From contig JAEWBW010000060.1 in the NCBI GenBank assembly GCA_023390955.1, positions 1 to 23,051 on the forward strand: a stretch of 23,051 nt of DNA. The letters are read 5' to 3'. The DNA is from Pseudomonadota bacterium. Its GTDB lineage: Bacteria; Pseudomonadota; Alphaproteobacteria; Rhizobiales; Xanthobacteraceae. Position 1 is the stretch's first letter; each line of letters starts with the position of its first letter. A program made the position numbers and the translations under genes. Of this stretch, positions 21,880 to 23,051 are shown piece after piece. The notes beneath the pieces were generated by a model. That model searched no databases, had not been told where the DNA came from, and was given only the letters and a program-made list of their open reading frames with translations.

Positions 21880-23051
21880 TCAGGCATTGGCGGCTCTCGC
21901 CTGGTCGACCTCCGAGGCGACGGAAAACTCCTTTCGCAATGTCGGCTTGTGGATCTTTCCGGTGGCGTTGCGCGGCAGCGCGTCGACGAAGCGGACCTGG
22001 CGCGGGCATTTGAAGCGCGCGAGGTTGGCCGCGCAGTGCGTGAAGACATCGGTCTCGCTCAATCGCTGCCCCGGCTTGAGGGCGACGATGGCCAGACCAA
22101 CCTCGCCCCATTGCGCGTCGGCAATGCCGATCACGGCCGCCTCAGCGATGGCGCTGAGCTGGTGCAGGACGTTCTCGACCTCGGCCGGATAGACGTTCTC
22201 GCCACCCGAGATGTACATGTCCTTCCAGCGGTCGACGATGTAGTAGAAGCCGTCTTCGTCGACGCGGGTGGCGTCACCCGTGTGCAGCCAGCCGTCGGTG
22301 AAGGACGACTTGTTAGCCTCGGGCCTGTTCCAGTAGCCGGGCGTGATGTTCGGTCCCTTGACCCAGAGCTCTCCGAGCTCGCCGATTGCGGCATCGGTGC
22401 CGTCAGGCCGCACGATCCGCACTTCGGTGTGAAGCACCGGCTTGCCGGCCGAGCCTGCCTTCCGCGCCGCATCCTCGCGGTCGAGCACGAGCACGGCGGG
22501 CGAGGTCTCGGTCATGCCGTAGCCTTGCTGAAGCGCGACGCCGCGGGCCTCCCACACCTTCAGCAACGGCACCGGCATCGGCGCGCCGCCGACGCCGCAG
22601 ACGATCAGGCGGGTGAGGTCGGTGGTGGCGAAGGCCGGATGCTGCGCCATGAACTGGTAGATCGCGGGCACGCCGAAGAAGACGTTGATACCTTGCGCGG
22701 TGTCATGGATCAGCTGCAGTGCCTGTCCGGGATCGAAGGCGCGCATGATCTGCACGGTGCCGCCGGCATGCAGCACGGGGTTGGTGTAGCAATTGAGTCC
22801 GCCGGTGTGGAACAGCGGCAGCACGGTGAGCAGCACCGAGGCCGGTCCGATGCAGGCCGGTCCGCCGAGATTGACGCAGTTCCAGAACGTCATGCCATGG
22901 GTGATGGTTGCGCCCTTGGGATGACCCGTGGTGCCCGACGTGTACATGATGGTCGAGATATCATCGAGCGAGACTTCCTCGGCGCTCGCGAGCGGCTTTG
23001 CAGCAGCGATGCCGGCCTCATAGGCGCCGCCGGGGCCGAGCAGCATCGACG
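21880..23051 (-). CDS. ANL-family acyl-CoA ligase, N-terminus beyond window
   Basis: The visible 390 residues are the larger C-terminal part of an adenylate-forming acyl-CoA synthetase; the gene starts beyond the right edge, with roughly the first 120-170 residues missing. Motifs in order are the ATP loop YTSGTTGHPKGA, the substrate-side VLPLFHTGGLN, the adenylate motif GYGMTETSPA, the hinge region DGWLHTGD followed by DRWKDMYISGGENVYPAEVE, and the C-terminal catalytic Lys in NATGKIHK. The enzyme makes an acyl-AMP and then an acyl-CoA from a carboxylic acid; fatty or aromatic acids are both possible. An intrinsic terminator follows directly. With the Liv-type binding protein downstream it suggests uptake and activation of an organic acid, although the two have separate transcripts. 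Confidence 0.92.
   Translation of the reverse strand, partial: SMLLGPGGAYEAGIAAAKPLASAEEVSLDDISTIMYTSGTTGHPKGATITHGMTFWNCVNLGGPACIGPASVLLTVLPLFHTGGLNCYTNPVLHAGGTVQIMRAFDPGQALQLIHDTAQGINVFFGVPAIYQFMAQHPAFATTDLTRLIVCGVGGAPMPVPLLKVWEARGVALQQGYGMTETSPAVLVLDREDAARKAGSAGKPVLHTEVRIVRPDGTDAAIGELGELWVKGPNITPGYWNRPEANKSSFTDGWLHTGDATRVDEDGFYYIVDRWKDMYISGGENVYPAEVENVLHQLSAIAEAAVIGIADAQWGEVGLAIVALKPGQRLSETDVFTHCAANLARFKCPRQVRFVDALPRNATGKIHKPTLRKEFSVASEVDQARAANA

Noticed and set aside
20474..22192. 572-codon plus-strand open frame
   Set aside because: It runs antisense through the substrate-binding gene, a terminator and the ligase end; it has the composition of a shadow frame.

Overview
This GC-rich window looks like a chromosomal segment of an alphaproteobacterium of the Bradyrhizobium type. 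The grounds are the codon style, the gene content, and at least three short palindromic intergenic repeats of kinds I associate with Bradyrhizobium and its relatives (about 394-521, 1501-1551 and 2702-2790). No tRNA, rRNA, CRISPR array, transposase or phage gene was seen.

Left part (1-4.4 kb): a small acyl/aminoacyl carrier protein, then the methionine-salvage pair mtnP and mtnA, which remove and recycle methylthioadenosine. A HAD-like hydrolase converges on mtnA and diverges from a secreted S1 serine protease. Centre-left (4.4-10.3 kb): a Baeyer-Villiger type flavin monooxygenase, a large type V autotransporter with a beta-helical passenger and, on the other strand, an MCE/MlaD-type envelope protein. 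The MCE protein lies downstream of a large NDP-forming acyl-CoA synthetase gene (10.3-12.6 kb).

Centre-right (12.7-17.7 kb): the most interesting block. A 750-residue VIT + von Willebrand A protein ends in a sortase signal (LPKTA, hydrophobic helix, Arg-Arg). It is followed on the same strand by a sortase with its His/Cys/Arg active site, and then by a coiled-coil GT2 glycosyltransferase. A XRE-family regulator is transcribed divergently from the VIT/VWA gene. This is the rare Gram-negative one-sortase/one-substrate arrangement. Two strong hairpins, one ending in a U-tract just before the sortase start, separate substrate and sortase and probably set their ratio.

Right part (17.7-23.05 kb): a second glycosyltransferase and a sulfotransferase converge with only 3 nt between their stop codons. 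They appear to share a C-terminal beta-rich domain, which suggests one surface-glycan modification function. The sulfotransferase reading frame starts over the stop codon of a Liv-type ABC substrate-binding protein, and that gene's intrinsic terminator lies inside the first 35 sulfotransferase codons. The window ends inside an ANL-family acyl-CoA ligase on the minus strand.

Overall the window combines housekeeping salvage and acyl-CoA metabolism with many envelope or secreted functions: protease, autotransporter, MCE protein, sortase substrate, glycosyl- and sulfotransferases. All calls come from reading the sequence; no database search was run.
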